Origin: Candidatus Contendibacter sp.
Lineage (GTDB): Bacteria; Pseudomonadota; Gammaproteobacteria; Competibacterales; Competibacteraceae
Direction of reading: 5' to 3'
Length of the DNA stretch: 64,000 nucleotides
NCBI GenBank assembly: GCA_029624765.1
Contig: JARSSO010000028.1
Span: 34,146 to 98,145 of the forward strand
Position 1 is the first letter of the stretch. Each line of letters opens with the position of its first letter. Made by a program: the position numbers and the translations under genes. Of this stretch, positions 43,672-52,308 are shown in pieces. The notes under the pieces were generated by a model, which worked only from the letters and a program-made list of their open reading frames with translations, made no database searches and was not told where the DNA came from.

Positions 43672-45645
43672 TTAGGGCTGAAAAGGAGGGCCAATCAACG
43701 GTGCGCCAACCGGCGCGGCCAGACCATAGAAAGTGAGTACACCGTTACCGCCACACCCCATGGTCTGTTTTTCCTGTTTAACCGAAGTAGGCTCATCCAG
43801 TGGAATTGCGGTATCACACAGTGACTGGCTGTTATTGTTGTTGGTGACCAGAACGTTCCCTGCCTGATCGATGGCGATGCTCGTCATATGCTGCAATCCA
43901 CCCGCGCCACCATAGCCCGTACTAGATGAAATCCGGTCGCCCACCCGATGCTGCTGGCTGGGACAATCCTCGGGCACACCACAGAGCTGGACGACCCGAG
44001 TACCCCAGAAATCGGCAATCCAGACATTGTCCTTGCCGTCAACCGCGATGCCCCATCCACCGACCAGGCTGCCGCCGGCATCGTAATCCGCTTTTCCGCC
44101 GGTGGCGGGCTGATAGAGCGTGACATGCCCCCTGGCAAAATGGGTGATCCAAAGGTTGCCGATGGAGTCAATTGCAATCATTTGCGGCGCACTGCCCACA
44201 TCTACTGTGCCTTCTGGGCATAACTCGGGATTATCGAGAACAATCTTGGCAATGGTGCTGCTACCCATATTCGCTATCCAGGGATGACCATTGTGGTCGA
44301 TGGCAATACCGAATGGCTGATTGAAGCCACACTTTGGATAAGTTGCGCCATCAAAGGTCACCCCATCTTTTGGACGACCCACAGGGAAAAAACTTACCGA
44401 GCTACCGCCTAAATTTGCTGCCCAGACGTTGCCACGCTGGTCAACTACCGTTCCCTGAATCTTGTTCGTTCCCCCGTTTGCGGTATAGCCGATATCATTT
44501 GCGGGACGTGCATTGGCGTCAAGTTCCGAGACGCTGTTGCCCGCAAAATTTCCAACCCAGATATGACCTCGCTGATCGATAGCGATACCAAAGCCCGCGC
44601 CGTTGATGCCCGCGCCCTGGAATCCAAAGGGTGGTGAAAGGGGCTTGCCATTTGGAGTCAGTTTCGTCACACCCAGGCCGCTAAATCCTCGCTGCTGTAA
44701 AAATGACTGGGAACCGACCAGAAAATTGTTATTTGTCCAGATGAAACCTTTGGCATCAATGGAGACTCCACCTGGCGCATCAAGTCCGCCGCCGGTGTAG
44801 ATCAGAGAGAGCGTCCATGCCGTTGGTGCGTAACGCAGAATTGGTTTGAAGTAAGCACTATTTTGATCAGGCAACAATCCGAAAAGCGTTTCAATATTAC
44901 GCCAAGGATTGCGGGCAATATTGAGAGCAGCCTGCAAGGTGTTCGTTGGTGGCGAGCCGATGGGAGGCGTGGCGGCTTTAAAGAGACCGTCACAGTCGTT
45001 TCCACCCGCACACGCTCCTAACAAATTGCCGAGTGAGTAGAGAATTGAAAGCGTGGTGGTCTGTATATTGACACCATCCATAACCAGTGGCGCGACATCG
45101 CCTGTTGCAACGTCAATCAAATTGTTAGCGTTGCCCATCGCGTTGTGGAGGCCGACGGCATTGCCTGTAAGCATATCACCATCCAGAAATTGAGCTGTGA
45201 CCCAAACGGCAGCGACAGTAGTCAGCTCATTAATCACAATATGCCTGGTATGGCTCGAAGCCATCTTGTCCAAGTCAACAATCGCCATCAGTGCGACGGG
45301 ACTATTTTCGGTTCCCCGCGCAATAAGATAAAGTGGTGACTGCTTGCTATCACCATTACGGAAAATGAAAAATTGCCCCTGATTGTCAGTAACAGCCTTG
45401 CCAACAGCACGTGAATGTGTTTCTTGCACTTCGTATAAAGTCACTGATAAATTGGAGACTGCTTTACCTAATAGCTCCACTGTACCTTTGAGCAGGAAAG
45501 GCAGATTGGCCGGTGGTTGCTTTTTCATTGGAGACGGTTCTAGCTCGAGCGCTTTAATACTGGAGATTCCAAATACTAATAATGATGCAACCATAATGAA
45601 AGATAACAGCCTTGCCCATCGCATCCTCATGTTCAGCGTTTGCAT
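43672..45645 (-). CDS. Secreted NHL/beta-propeller repeat protein
   Basis: 657 residues. The signal peptide/anchor is LLSFIMVASLLVFGISSIKA. An N-terminal region of about 200 residues (a carboxypeptidase-regulatory-like beta domain at about 45-110) precedes a six-bladed-propeller-like series with recurrent GIAIDQRGHIWVGNF, AIDHNGHPWIANMGS, AIDSIGNLWITHF, AVDGKDNVWIADFWGT and AIDQAGNVLVTNNN. Such NHL/Vgb-like propellers act in binding or as lyases; no catalytic residues are assigned. Base composition is lower in GC than neighbours. ATG 45645 is used; ATG 45666 and GTG 45693 are alternatives. Confidence 0.82.
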   Translation of the reverse strand: MQTLNMRMRWARLLSFIMVASLLVFGISSIKALELEPSPMKKQPPANLPFLLKGTVELLGKAVSNLSVTLYEVQETHSRAVGKAVTDNQGQFFIFRNGDSKQSPLYLIARGTENSPVALMAIVDLDKMASSHTRHIVINELTTVAAVWVTAQFLDGDMLTGNAVGLHNAMGNANNLIDVATGDVAPLVMDGVNIQTTTLSILYSLGNLLGACAGGNDCDGLFKAATPPIGSPPTNTLQAALNIARNPWRNIETLFGLLPDQNSAYFKPILRYAPTAWTLSLIYTGGGLDAPGGVSIDAKGFIWTNNNFLVGSQSFLQQRGFSGLGVTKLTPNGKPLSPPFGFQGAGINGAGFGIAIDQRGHIWVGNFAGNSVSELDANARPANDIGYTANGGTNKIQGTVVDQRGNVWAANLGGSSVSFFPVGRPKDGVTFDGATYPKCGFNQPFGIAIDHNGHPWIANMGSSTIAKIVLDNPELCPEGTVDVGSAPQMIAIDSIGNLWITHFARGHVTLYQPATGGKADYDAGGSLVGGWGIAVDGKDNVWIADFWGTRVVQLCGVPEDCPSQQHRVGDRISSSTGYGGAGGLQHMTSIAIDQAGNVLVTNNNNSQSLCDTAIPLDEPTSVKQEKQTMGCGGNGVLTFYGLAAPVGAPLIGPPFQP

Positions 45646-45799
45646 CTTTATTTTCTCGTGGCTCATATTGGGTTTTGAGGGCGTGCTCTGCACATGACAA
45701 AAATCATGTTCTTCGAGGGTTTTTATGGAACCAACACGTCCGTGCCCGTCGGACCTTCTCCAACCGCTCCCCGCCGGCTCGGCGAGCGGAAAACGGGTT

Positions 45800-47080
45800 C
45801 TACTTCGCCAACACCAACCGCCGGGTATGCCGGGCGATGACCAGTTCCTCGTTGGTGGGCAATACCCACACCGCCGTCCGGCTTTCAGATCGGTCGATGC
45901 GTTGGCGGTGACTGGCGTTGGCCGCCGGGTCCAGCTCGATGCCTAGCCAGGCCGACAGCGCGCCCACGCGCTCGCGCACCGCCGCCGCGTGTTCGCCGAT
46001 GCCGCCGGTGAAGACCAGCGCGTCCAATCCCCCCAGCGCCGCCGCCAACGAGCCGAGTTCGCGGGCGATGCGGTAGCAGAAATAATCCACCGCCAGCGCC
46101 GCGCCTTGCTCCTTGCTGGCCAGCAGATCGCGCATGTCGTTGCTGAATCCCGACAGGCCCAGCAGCCCGGATTGTTTGTACAGCAGGTTGGTGAGGTCCT
46201 TGGCGCCCATGCCGTGCCGCTCGATCAGGTAGATCAGCACGCCGGGGTCCAGGGAACCGCTGCGGGTGCCCATCGGCAGACCTTCCACCGCGGTAAAGCC
46301 CATGGTGCTGGCCACGCTCTGGCCGTCGCGCATGGCGCACATGCTGGCGCCGTTGCCGAGATGGGCAACCACCACCCGACCGGTGGCCGGCGTCCCCATC
46401 GCCTCGGCCAGCGCCCCGGCGATGTATTCGTAGGACAGGCCGTGGAACCCGTAACGCCGCACGCCTTCCGCGCGGTAGGCGCGGGGGAGGGCGAACAACG
46501 TCGCCAGTTCCGGCTGGCCATGGTGGAATGCGGTATCGAAACAGGCCACCTGCGGCAGGTCGGGTTGCACCGCCAGGATGGCGCGGATCCCGGCCAGGTT
46601 GTGCGGCTGGTGCAGCGGCGCCAGCGGGATGAAACGCTCCAGGCGGGCGAGGATGTCCGGGGTCAGCCGTTGCGGGTCGCTGTATTCCTCGGCGCCATGC
46701 ACGACCCGGTGCCCGACCGCGATCACGTCGGGCAAGTCCGGCGATTCCCGCAACCAGGCCAGCAGGTCGCGCAGCGCTGCCTGATGATCGTAAATCGCCG
46801 TGGACGTGGGTGTGGAGGACAGCAACGAGGGCGGATCGGATGCCCGGCGGCGATGATCCGGCCCCAGTTTGTGGTACTGGCCGGACGGTGGCGTCGGCCG
46901 AACGTCGGCCAACACCAGGCCGGCATGGTCGAACGCCTTGAAATGGGGATCGTCCTCGCCGATGTTTTCCTGCAAACCGCGACAAACCAGGGCCAGTTCG
47001 CCACCGTCCGCCGACAGGGCGAACACCGAGAACTTGATGCTGGACGAACCGGCGTTGATCACCAGCAAACCTTGCGACAT
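45800..47080 (-). CDS. ackA: Acetate kinase
   Basis: 426 residues. Acetate + ATP is converted to acetyl phosphate + ADP. Family motifs are VINAGSSSIKFSVF, GHRVVHGAEEY, VVAHLGNGASMCAM, GTRSGSLDPGVLIYL and VFTGGIGEHAAAVR. It is longer than the usual 400 because of an extra region at about 48-82 (PTPPSGQYHKLGPDHRRRAS). No pta gene is adjacent. galU follows upstream on the same strand after a gap of about 77 bp. Confidence 0.95.
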   Translation of the reverse strand: MSQGLLVINAGSSSIKFSVFALSADGGELALVCRGLQENIGEDDPHFKAFDHAGLVLADVRPTPPSGQYHKLGPDHRRRASDPPSLLSSTPTSTAIYDHQAALRDLLAWLRESPDLPDVIAVGHRVVHGAEEYSDPQRLTPDILARLERFIPLAPLHQPHNLAGIRAILAVQPDLPQVACFDTAFHHGQPELATLFALPRAYRAEGVRRYGFHGLSYEYIAGALAEAMGTPATGRVVVAHLGNGASMCAMRDGQSVASTMGFTAVEGLPMGTRSGSLDPGVLIYLIERHGMGAKDLTNLLYKQSGLLGLSGFSNDMRDLLASKEQGAALAVDYFCYRIARELGSLAAALGGLDALVFTGGIGEHAAAVRERVGALSAWLGIELDPAANASHRQRIDRSESRTAVWVLPTNEELVIARHTRRLVLAK

Positions 47081-47157
47081 CGTACTTTCCCCCCTCTCGG
47101 GACTGGCGGAATCGACCGAGCGTTCGATACGGCCGTGGCGCGGGCCGATACCGCGGG

Positions 47158-48072
47158 TCAATCGGCGGCGGCCGAGGCGGATGGATCGAGCCGATGGGCG
47201 TTCGCACGCAGATAGGCCTGGAATCGCTCACCCAGTTCGGGATGGCGCGCGCCATATTCCACGGTCGCGATCAGATAGCCCAGCTTGCTGCCGCAGTCGT
47301 GGCGCCGGCCCGAGAATTCGTAGGCGAGCACTTGCTCTTCGTTCAGCAGGGCGGCGATGCCGTCGGTGAGTTGGATTTCATTGCCCGCCCCGCGCGGAAT
47401 GGTGGCCAGCAAGTCGAAAATGCGGGGGGTCAGGATATAGCGGCCCACCACCGCCAGGTTCGAAGGAGCGTGTTCGGGCTTGGGTTTTTCGACGATGCCG
47501 TCCACGTTGCTGATGCGGTTGGCGAACGGCAATGGGTGGACGATGCCGTACTTTTGGGTATCTTCCTTGGGCACGCGCTCCACGCCCAGAATCGAGCACT
47601 GGTATTTGTTGAAATAGCGGGCCATTTGGCTCAGCGCGCCGCCTTCCCGGGCGTCTTCCTCGATCAGGTCGTCGGCCAGGATCACCGCGAACGGTTCGTC
47701 GCCGACCACCGGCCGGGCGCACAATACCGCATGGCCCAGGCCCAACGCCTCGGCCTGCCGCACGTAGACGCATTCCACGCCGGGCGGGACGATGCCGCGC
47801 ACCACCTGGAGCAGGTCGGTCTTGCCGCGCGTTTCCAGTTCCACCTCCAGTTCGTAAGCCTTGTCGAAGTGGTCGGCGATGGCGTTCTTGGTGCGGCCGA
47901 TGATGAACACCAGGGTATCCACCCCCGCCGCCACCGCTTCCTCGACGCCGTACTGGATCAGAGGCTTGTCCACGATGGGCAGCATTTCCTTGGGACTGGC
48001 CTTGGTCGCCGGCAGGAATCGGGTTCCGAGGCCGGCCACGGGGAAAACCGCCTTGCGCACTTGCCGTTTCAT
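47158..48072 (-). CDS. galU: UTP-glucose-1-phosphate uridylyltransferase
   Basis: 304 residues. It makes UDP-glucose for glycan and glycogen-related metabolism. GalU motifs are [20 protein letters not shown] (about 10-29), [28 protein letters not shown] and GIVEKPKP. Length is typical. The start ATG 48072 has GGGAGGT upstream. It is divergent from the hypothetical gene at 48287. Confidence 0.96.
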   Translation of the reverse strand: MKRQVRKAVFPVAGLGTRFLPATKASPKEMLPIVDKPLIQYGVEEAVAAGVDTLVFIIGRTKNAIADHFDKAYELEVELETRGKTDLLQVVRGIVPPGVECVYVRQAEALGLGHAVLCARPVVGDEPFAVILADDLIEEDAREGGALSQMARYFNKYQCSILGVERVPKEDTQKYGIVHPLPFANRISNVDGIVEKPKPEHAPSNLAVVGRYILTPRIFDLLATIPRGAGNEIQLTDGIAALLNEEQVLAYEFSGRRHDCGSKLGYLIATVEYGARHPELGERFQAYLRANAHRLDPSASAAAD

Positions 48073-48286
48073 GCTTGCATACCTCCCTTGTTATGGGTCT
48101 CTCATCAAGTTGCCAATGGGGTTGGATTGTCCGGCATCGCGGCTGGCCGGACAAGCGTTAATCCTGCGTCGTCAGGCATTCCGTCAGTTGGCTATACTGG
48201 CGAAATCCGCGCGATGAAGAAAATGGTAGCATTCATGGCGTTGCGTTAGCCGGGTTATGGCAAGAGACACTTGAGGTTTTCGGAAC

Positions 48287-49174
48287 ATGAACTTATCGAG
48301 ACAGGAAATCGAGCGCTTCTACGGAATCTGGTTGCCGCTGCTGCATTACGTCAACGTGCAGCGTCAACTGGTCGCGCATGTCCCTCTCGTGCCCGGAGCG
48401 GAGACGATCAGCCCGGAGGATGCTGGCCGACTGCGGAAAGCGCTTTGGGAAGATGACGCGCTCCGGGAAGGATTCATCGCCGAAAATCCCGCCCGGTTGT
48501 CGGATGCCGATCTGGAGATGGTCGCCAGTTGGCATTATCGGGTTGCGGGCCAGTTTTACATTTTACGGTATCTGAAAAAGCACGCCGTTTTCCTGACGGA
48601 GCGAGAATCGCCCCAAGCCTACGGCGTCCTGGGTTTGGTCAGCCCGATTCAGGAGGTCATCCCGATGCCTCCGCCCGTGTTGGTGGATGCGGTGTTGCTG
48701 CCGTTCGAGGACCGGATCATCTACGACAGCTTGTTGATGCCTTACCGGCTGATGTTCGGCTCGGGCATCCGGCGGAGCTTGAATGAGGCGTACCGCCGGG
48801 TTCAGGAACAGGGCGAGGTGACGACCACGCTACAACCCCTCAGCGCCGAAGCCACCCGGCACGCCATCGGTGGGGGCAATCAAAAAGTCCTAGTCGCATT
48901 CCACAAGGAGCTGTTGGCCGGTGGCTTGAGCCCGAAAATGGCCAATGAGCATACTGATAACATCGCGCGATTCGTTGACACCTATTGGTCGACGCCGAAA
49001 CAGCCCCGCCCGTTGCTGGAACTCGACGCGGATGGCTTGCAACAGTACCTGCGCCAGCAGGGCAAGAACGCCAATTGGGTCAGTTTCCGGCGCCTGGTTC
49101 GCTTTCTCAGGGATACGGACCGCATTGATTGGGATCGGGCGGAAGCGATGCAGCACCTGTTGAAACAACGGTGA
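48287..49174 (+). CDS. Hypothetical protein with integrase-core-binding-like C-terminus
   Basis: 295 residues, unrecognised. The C-terminal 100 residues (about 195-290) have the rhythm of a SAM-like phage-integrase core-binding domain: AFHKELLAGGLSPKMANEHT, then FVDTYW, then LDADGLQQYLRQQG, then SFRRLVRFLRDTDRI. No catalytic recombinase domain follows, so it is not a working recombinase. The N-terminal half is a separate alpha/beta-like region. Start ATG 48287 gives MNLSRQEIERFYG. A short gene follows 18 bp downstream. Confidence 0.6.
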   Translation: MNLSRQEIERFYGIWLPLLHYVNVQRQLVAHVPLVPGAETISPEDAGRLRKALWEDDALREGFIAENPARLSDADLEMVASWHYRVAGQFYILRYLKKHAVFLTERESPQAYGVLGLVSPIQEVIPMPPPVLVDAVLLPFEDRIIYDSLLMPYRLMFGSGIRRSLNEAYRRVQEQGEVTTTLQPLSAEATRHAIGGGNQKVLVAFHKELLAGGLSPKMANEHTDNIARFVDTYWSTPKQPRPLLELDADGLQQYLRQQGKNANWVSFRRLVRFLRDTDRIDWDRAEAMQHLLKQR

Positions 49175-49192
49175 TTGGAGTGCAAGAAATTC

Positions 49193-49507
49193 ATGGCTTT
49201 CTTCATCGAGCCCGACCATTACGTAAAAACCATCCTGTCCGACCTGCAAGGGGCGTGGGGCTGTCTGCGCGGCGAGGTGGTCAAACACGCCGGTTTCCCG
49301 AACTGGGACCGGCTGCTGCTCCACGTTGACGAGGCGATGAGCTGGGAAACGGTGCGGTATCTGGAACGGATGGAACCGTTGCTGATTCTGATCCGCAACC
49401 TGGCGGTGCAAGGCGAGGCACCGGAAGAAATCATGGAAGCGATTGAGGACATCGCCGAGATTTACCAGGAAGTGCGGCAGGATTTGAAACAGGGGAAACC
49501 GCTGTAG
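49193..49507 (+). CDS. Small helical hypothetical protein
   Basis: 104 residues from ATG 49193 with GGAG at 49177-49180. A TTG at 49175 directly after the previous stop is an alternative. The sequence is mostly helical and acidic (WETVRYLERMEPLLILIRNL; EEIMEAIEDIAEIYQEVRQD). It is co-transcribed with the 48287 gene in all likelihood. No family is recognised. Confidence 0.6.
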   Translation: MAFFIEPDHYVKTILSDLQGAWGCLRGEVVKHAGFPNWDRLLLHVDEAMSWETVRYLERMEPLLILIRNLAVQGEAPEEIMEAIEDIAEIYQEVRQDLKQGKPL

Positions 49508-49773
49508 CGGCCAGGCGCGGCCGGAAAAGCTACTCGGCGCGGGCCGTCACTGGCTCATGGCGGTTTGCAGGGTGGGGAACAACTGGCGGCGCAGATACAT
49601 GGCTGACAAAAGTAAAATTGCAATTTAGATATGGAAAATAGTAGTGTTTACAAGCAGGTGGGACAATAGTGAAGGTGTTCCGAAGGGCAAGAAAAACCCG
49701 GTGGCACCAGCCCGTCCGAACCGGCAGCAAGTCGCGGCGACGCATTCAACCCGGCTTCGGCGCGCGGTGAGGC
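49508..49773 (+). other. AT-rich spacer between convergent genes
   Basis: Short spacer before the convergent NACHT gene. Bases about 49600-49680 are sharply AT-rich. They could be remnant foreign DNA or a mobile-element end, but no transposase, inverted terminal repeat or direct repeat was seen. Confidence 0.4.
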
Positions 49774-52308
49774 TTATTCTTTATTCGAGGCTGCGGGAGG
49801 TATCGCCTTGCCGTCGATATGAATCTCAAGATTCGGCAGCCCCGCCAGCGGGCTCACGTCCGTCACCCCCGTACCGTTGAGGTCGAGCCACCGCAAGGCG
49901 GTCAGCCCCGCCAGCGGGCTCACATCCGCCACCTCCGTGCCGCTGAGGTCAAGCCACCGCAAGGCGGTCAGTCCCGCCAGGGGCTTCACATTGGCAACCT
50001 TCGTACCGCTGAGGCCAAGTGACCGTAAGGCGGTAAGCTTAGCAAGCGGTGTCACGTTCACCACATCCGTGCCGCTGAGGCCAAGTGACCGTAAGGCAGT
50101 AAGCTTAGCAAGCGGTGTCACGTCCACCACGACCGTGAGGCTAAGATCAAGCCCCTGCAAAGCGGTCAGTCCCTCCAATGGCGTCATATCCACCACGCCT
50201 GTGCCCCTGAGGTCAAGCAACACCAGGGCAGTTAATCCCGCCAGCGGCTTCACGTCCACCACGCCCGTGCCGCTGAGGTCAATCCCCTTCAAAGCAGTCA
50301 GTCCCTCCAATGGCGTCACATCAGCAATTCCATTGCCCGTTACAATCAGTACCCGTAGTCCAGTTTCGTGCTGAATTTCCTTCAGATTAGTAACTTTTCG
50401 AGTAAACAAGGGGGGATTATCACCCTGTCGAGTTTTTGTATTCTGGCGAGCGCCGTCATCCGGTCCAGTGACGATGGTGGCATAACCAGCCTCTAATAGC
50501 GTGGGTAACACATCCAACCGGGATGAAGATCGCTGGTACCAATCGATTATCGCCGAAATACTGCAACGATCCGCTAGCAACTCCCGTTTCCCTTGACTCA
50601 GGCGTACATGCTGATCCGCCAGTGCCCGCGCCGCCAAGGTCGCACGGTTCTCGTCAAAACCGGTATCTGGTTTCGACTCGAACAGAGTATCCACCAAATC
50701 GTCCATCCAGTCGGCGTCGCGCTCGGCGGAAAGCAACTCGAACAAGAACACCAGCGTTTCGCGCCAGACCGACTCGCCGCCCCACTGGCGTAACAAATCC
50801 CGGCTGACCAAACCATCTTTACTCTCGCCGTTCTTGACAAAAGCAGGGCTGACGATGCGGTCGGCCAGGAAACAGGCACAGAAATATTCCTGAAAGCTCA
50901 GGTGGACGAACGCATGGCATCCCTCGCCACGCGGCAGCAACAAACCACTGCGCCGCGCCACCCAGCCCAGACAGGCGCCAGCAGTTTGTTCGGGTTGGGC
51001 GACGCCGGAAACCCGCATCGCGTCGGCTAACCAGGCCAGCACATCCGCTTCGCTGGCCAGCACGCCGGCGTCGCGGTTCGCTTCTTCCGTTTCCTCGCTT
51101 CGGCGTCGCTGCATCTCGAAGCCGACTCGCGCCAGCCAAGCTTTACGTTCCTTCCACCCGAAAGGAGCCAAAGCATCGCCCGGCTCGATCTTGCGATAAC
51201 TGTCAATGGTGTTGATGTAGGCGTTGGCAATTTGTTCGTAAAGCAACGCCTTGCCGTCCGGTAGGTGGGCTGTTTCCCGATGAACAATGGCCATCAGGGC
51301 TAGCAGGTTGGGTGTACGCGCAAGCCGTTGAGTGATTTCCGAACGATTCAGTGCGGCCAACAAATCGGCGGTCTTTTCCCGCGCCTCGTGTTCCGTGCCA
51401 CAACGCTGGCGATACCAGTTTTCGGCAAAGACGGCGATTTGATCGGCGTCGAAGGGCATCAGGTAGCACCGCCTAGCCCAAGCGAGCTTTTCTTCCATGG
51501 CCTTGGCGGCATCTGCGAGGATGTCATCAGCCATGTGCCCGAGTTTGTCCAAAAATCCTTTACCAGCCATGTGCTTGAGTTTGCGCAACAATCCTTTATG
51601 CGAATCCATGTCTCCAAGAAAAACGATTTCCTCCCGATCCACCGGCCTGTCCTCGTAACCGACCATGCGCGAGGTCGCCAGCACACAAGCCTGTTGCGCG
51701 GCGGCCTGTCTCACCCAACCCGCCACGGTTTTGCGGTGCGATGCGGGGATTTCATCCACGCCGTCCAGGATCAGCACATAGTTTCCCGCCGCCACACGCT
51801 CACGCAGGCTGGCAAGTAACGCAATATCAGCTTTGTCTCCCAGCAAGTGTTGCGCAGTCCTTTCCGCCAAATCGGGCAGCGTAGTTTCAGCCGCGAAAAT
51901 ATCCGCCTTCATCTCCCGCAGCACGCAAGGCAGCGGCACCCGGTCTTCCAACACCGGCGGCAACGGCGTGGTCAACCCGGCCGACAGCCGCCAAGCCAAC
52001 CAGTTGGCGAGAGTGGTCTTGCCGCTGCCGGGGTCGCCCAGCACCACCAAGCGGGGATTCCGTTCCAGCGCTGTAAATAGGCTTTGACCCTGGGGCCATT
52101 GCTTCGGATCGCTGTCCGCGCTGACTGGGATTTCGGCCAGCAATGGCTGCACAAACAGGGTTTCGATCCGCATGGGCGGCAAGTCGCGCATGGACGGCAG
52201 CGCGAGAATTTCGACGATGCCATGTCGCCTTCTGATTTCGCCCAGATAAGGCCGCAAGCTCAAGTCGTCCCAAAGCGAGGGGATGGGAGTTGGGGTCGGC
52301 TGGCTCAT
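49774..52308 (-). CDS. NACHT NTPase with C-terminal leucine-rich repeats (bNACHT-like, STAND)
   Basis: 844 residues. N-terminal ~75 residues have no known effector domain. A NACHT P-loop ATPase follows: Walker A GDPGSGKTT at 91-99 and Walker B VLILDGVDEIP at about 178-188. A long helical region (about 300-650) leads to leucine-rich repeats: seven 22-residue units plus a partial one (about 663-838) of the form DVxPLAxLTALxxLxLSGTxV. This is the architecture of NLR-like bacterial immune sensors, in which the LRRs recognise phage or stress ligands. It overlaps the KAP gene by 4 bp (ATGA). Cytosolic. The effector is unclear, and the partner may supply it. Confidence 0.9.
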   Translation of the reverse strand: MSQPTPTPIPSLWDDLSLRPYLGEIRRRHGIVEILALPSMRDLPPMRIETLFVQPLLAEIPVSADSDPKQWPQGQSLFTALERNPRLVVLGDPGSGKTTLANWLAWRLSAGLTTPLPPVLEDRVPLPCVLREMKADIFAAETTLPDLAERTAQHLLGDKADIALLASLRERVAAGNYVLILDGVDEIPASHRKTVAGWVRQAAAQQACVLATSRMVGYEDRPVDREEIVFLGDMDSHKGLLRKLKHMAGKGFLDKLGHMADDILADAAKAMEEKLAWARRCYLMPFDADQIAVFAENWYRQRCGTEHEAREKTADLLAALNRSEITQRLARTPNLLALMAIVHRETAHLPDGKALLYEQIANAYINTIDSYRKIEPGDALAPFGWKERKAWLARVGFEMQRRRSEETEEANRDAGVLASEADVLAWLADAMRVSGVAQPEQTAGACLGWVARRSGLLLPRGEGCHAFVHLSFQEYFCACFLADRIVSPAFVKNGESKDGLVSRDLLRQWGGESVWRETLVFLFELLSAERDADWMDDLVDTLFESKPDTGFDENRATLAARALADQHVRLSQGKRELLADRCSISAIIDWYQRSSSRLDVLPTLLEAGYATIVTGPDDGARQNTKTRQGDNPPLFTRKVTNLKEIQHETGLRVLIVTGNGIADVTPLEGLTALKGIDLSGTGVVDVKPLAGLTALVLLDLRGTGVVDMTPLEGLTALQGLDLSLTVVVDVTPLAKLTALRSLGLSGTDVVNVTPLAKLTALRSLGLSGTKVANVKPLAGLTALRWLDLSGTEVADVSPLAGLTALRWLDLNGTGVTDVSPLAGLPNLEIHIDGKAIPPAASNKE
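49861..50322 (-). repeat. Seven 66-bp tandem repeats encoding the LRRs
   Basis: Seven consecutive 66-bp in-frame units inside the NACHT gene, each encoding 22 residues. Adjacent units around 50010-50150 are nearly identical at the DNA level. This suggests recent duplication or gene conversion and ongoing variation of the ligand-recognition surface. Confidence 0.9.

Noticed and set aside
48181..48200. Possible promoter (TATACT) upstream of the 48287 gene
   Set aside because: The -10-like box has no acceptable -35 element at the right spacing.
49530..49745. 71-codon minus-strand open frame in the spacer
   Set aside because: No RBS, no recognisable domain, and unusual composition; probably chance.
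49815..50340. Regular repeats as a possible CRISPR array
   Set aside because: Units are contiguous 66-bp coding repeats without spacers, encoding LRRs in frame.
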